Positions 63,991 through 64,000 of a stretch of DNA of 64,000 nt are shown here, one piece after another. The notes under the pieces were generated by a model, which saw only the letters and a program-made list of their open reading frames with translations, had not been told where the DNA came from and did not search any database. This DNA comes from Fervidobacterium_A thailandense. GTDB lineage: Bacteria; Thermotogota; Thermotogae; Thermotogales; Fervidobacteriaceae. Location of the stretch: assembly GCF_041505935.1 (NCBI RefSeq), contig NZ_CP140110.1. One strand, given 5' to 3'. The position numbers were made by a program, and so were the translations under genes. How positions within the stretch are numbered: position 1 is the stretch's first letter; the number at the start of each line of letters is the position of its first letter.

Positions 63991-64000
63991 ATGAATGGTT

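Overview
The window looks like a chromosome segment of an anaerobic thermophile of the Thermotogota, most likely Fervidobacterium or a close relative. This is an inference from gene content. It carries a four-subunit pyruvate:ferredoxin oxidoreductase in the order gamma-delta-alpha-beta, a GH57 alpha-glucan enzyme behind a DUF4912 gene, Thermotoga-like DapA and PurH sequences, outer-sheath-type beta-barrel proteins, many IS200/IS605-type elements, and promoters that almost all have an extended -10 (TGnTATAAT).

Layout. 1-2359: start of thymidine kinase (minus strand), then tatD, ruvA and an unknown gene. 2423-7425: purine operon purF-purN-purH-purD-purM with start/stop overlaps; purH has only the AICAR transformylase half. 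7471-9080: decayed IS605-type element (tnpA+tnpB). 9178-13096: an RNase H/winged-helix fusion protein, a DUF1667 protein and two alpha/beta hydrolases. 13298-16170: a second, tnpB-only element split by an IS110-type element. 16402-23548: NlpC/P60 hydrolase, beta-barrel proteins, an AEC transporter and glyQ-glyS. 23604-24836: a DDE insertion sequence. 24908-27171: polar amino-acid ABC transporter. 27476-33074: DUF4912, GH57 enzyme and porGDAB. 33157-40026: lysine/diaminopimelate operon asd-dapF-dapA-dapB-dapH-lysC-aminotransferase behind a 300-nt leader. 40037-43282: an esterase, crcB with a DUF190 partner, and a broken ATPase gene.

44521-59191 is a defence island. One run of six co-directional genes encodes a DEVH helicase, a 69-aa protein, a DndD/Rad50-like zinc-hook ATPase, a 153-aa protein, a type III-like methyltransferase and its helicase-nuclease (Res). 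After an IS481-type element come McrB- and McrC-like genes. Imperfect 43-44-bp direct repeats flank the whole block (44329 and 59668). 60158-63947 holds a PIG-L deacetylase, a tnpB remnant, an AAA-ATPase/PDDEXK protein, a solo IS end and a cold-shock gene.

The two observations I rate highest are these. First, the dap/lys leader encodes a 38-codon peptide with a Lys-Lys-Ala-Lys run placed exactly before two mutually exclusive hairpins, one of them an intrinsic terminator: the layout of a ribosome-mediated lysine attenuator. Second, the six-gene helicase/DndD-like/methylase/Res operon does not match a named defence system that I can recall. No tRNA, rRNA or CRISPR array was recognised.
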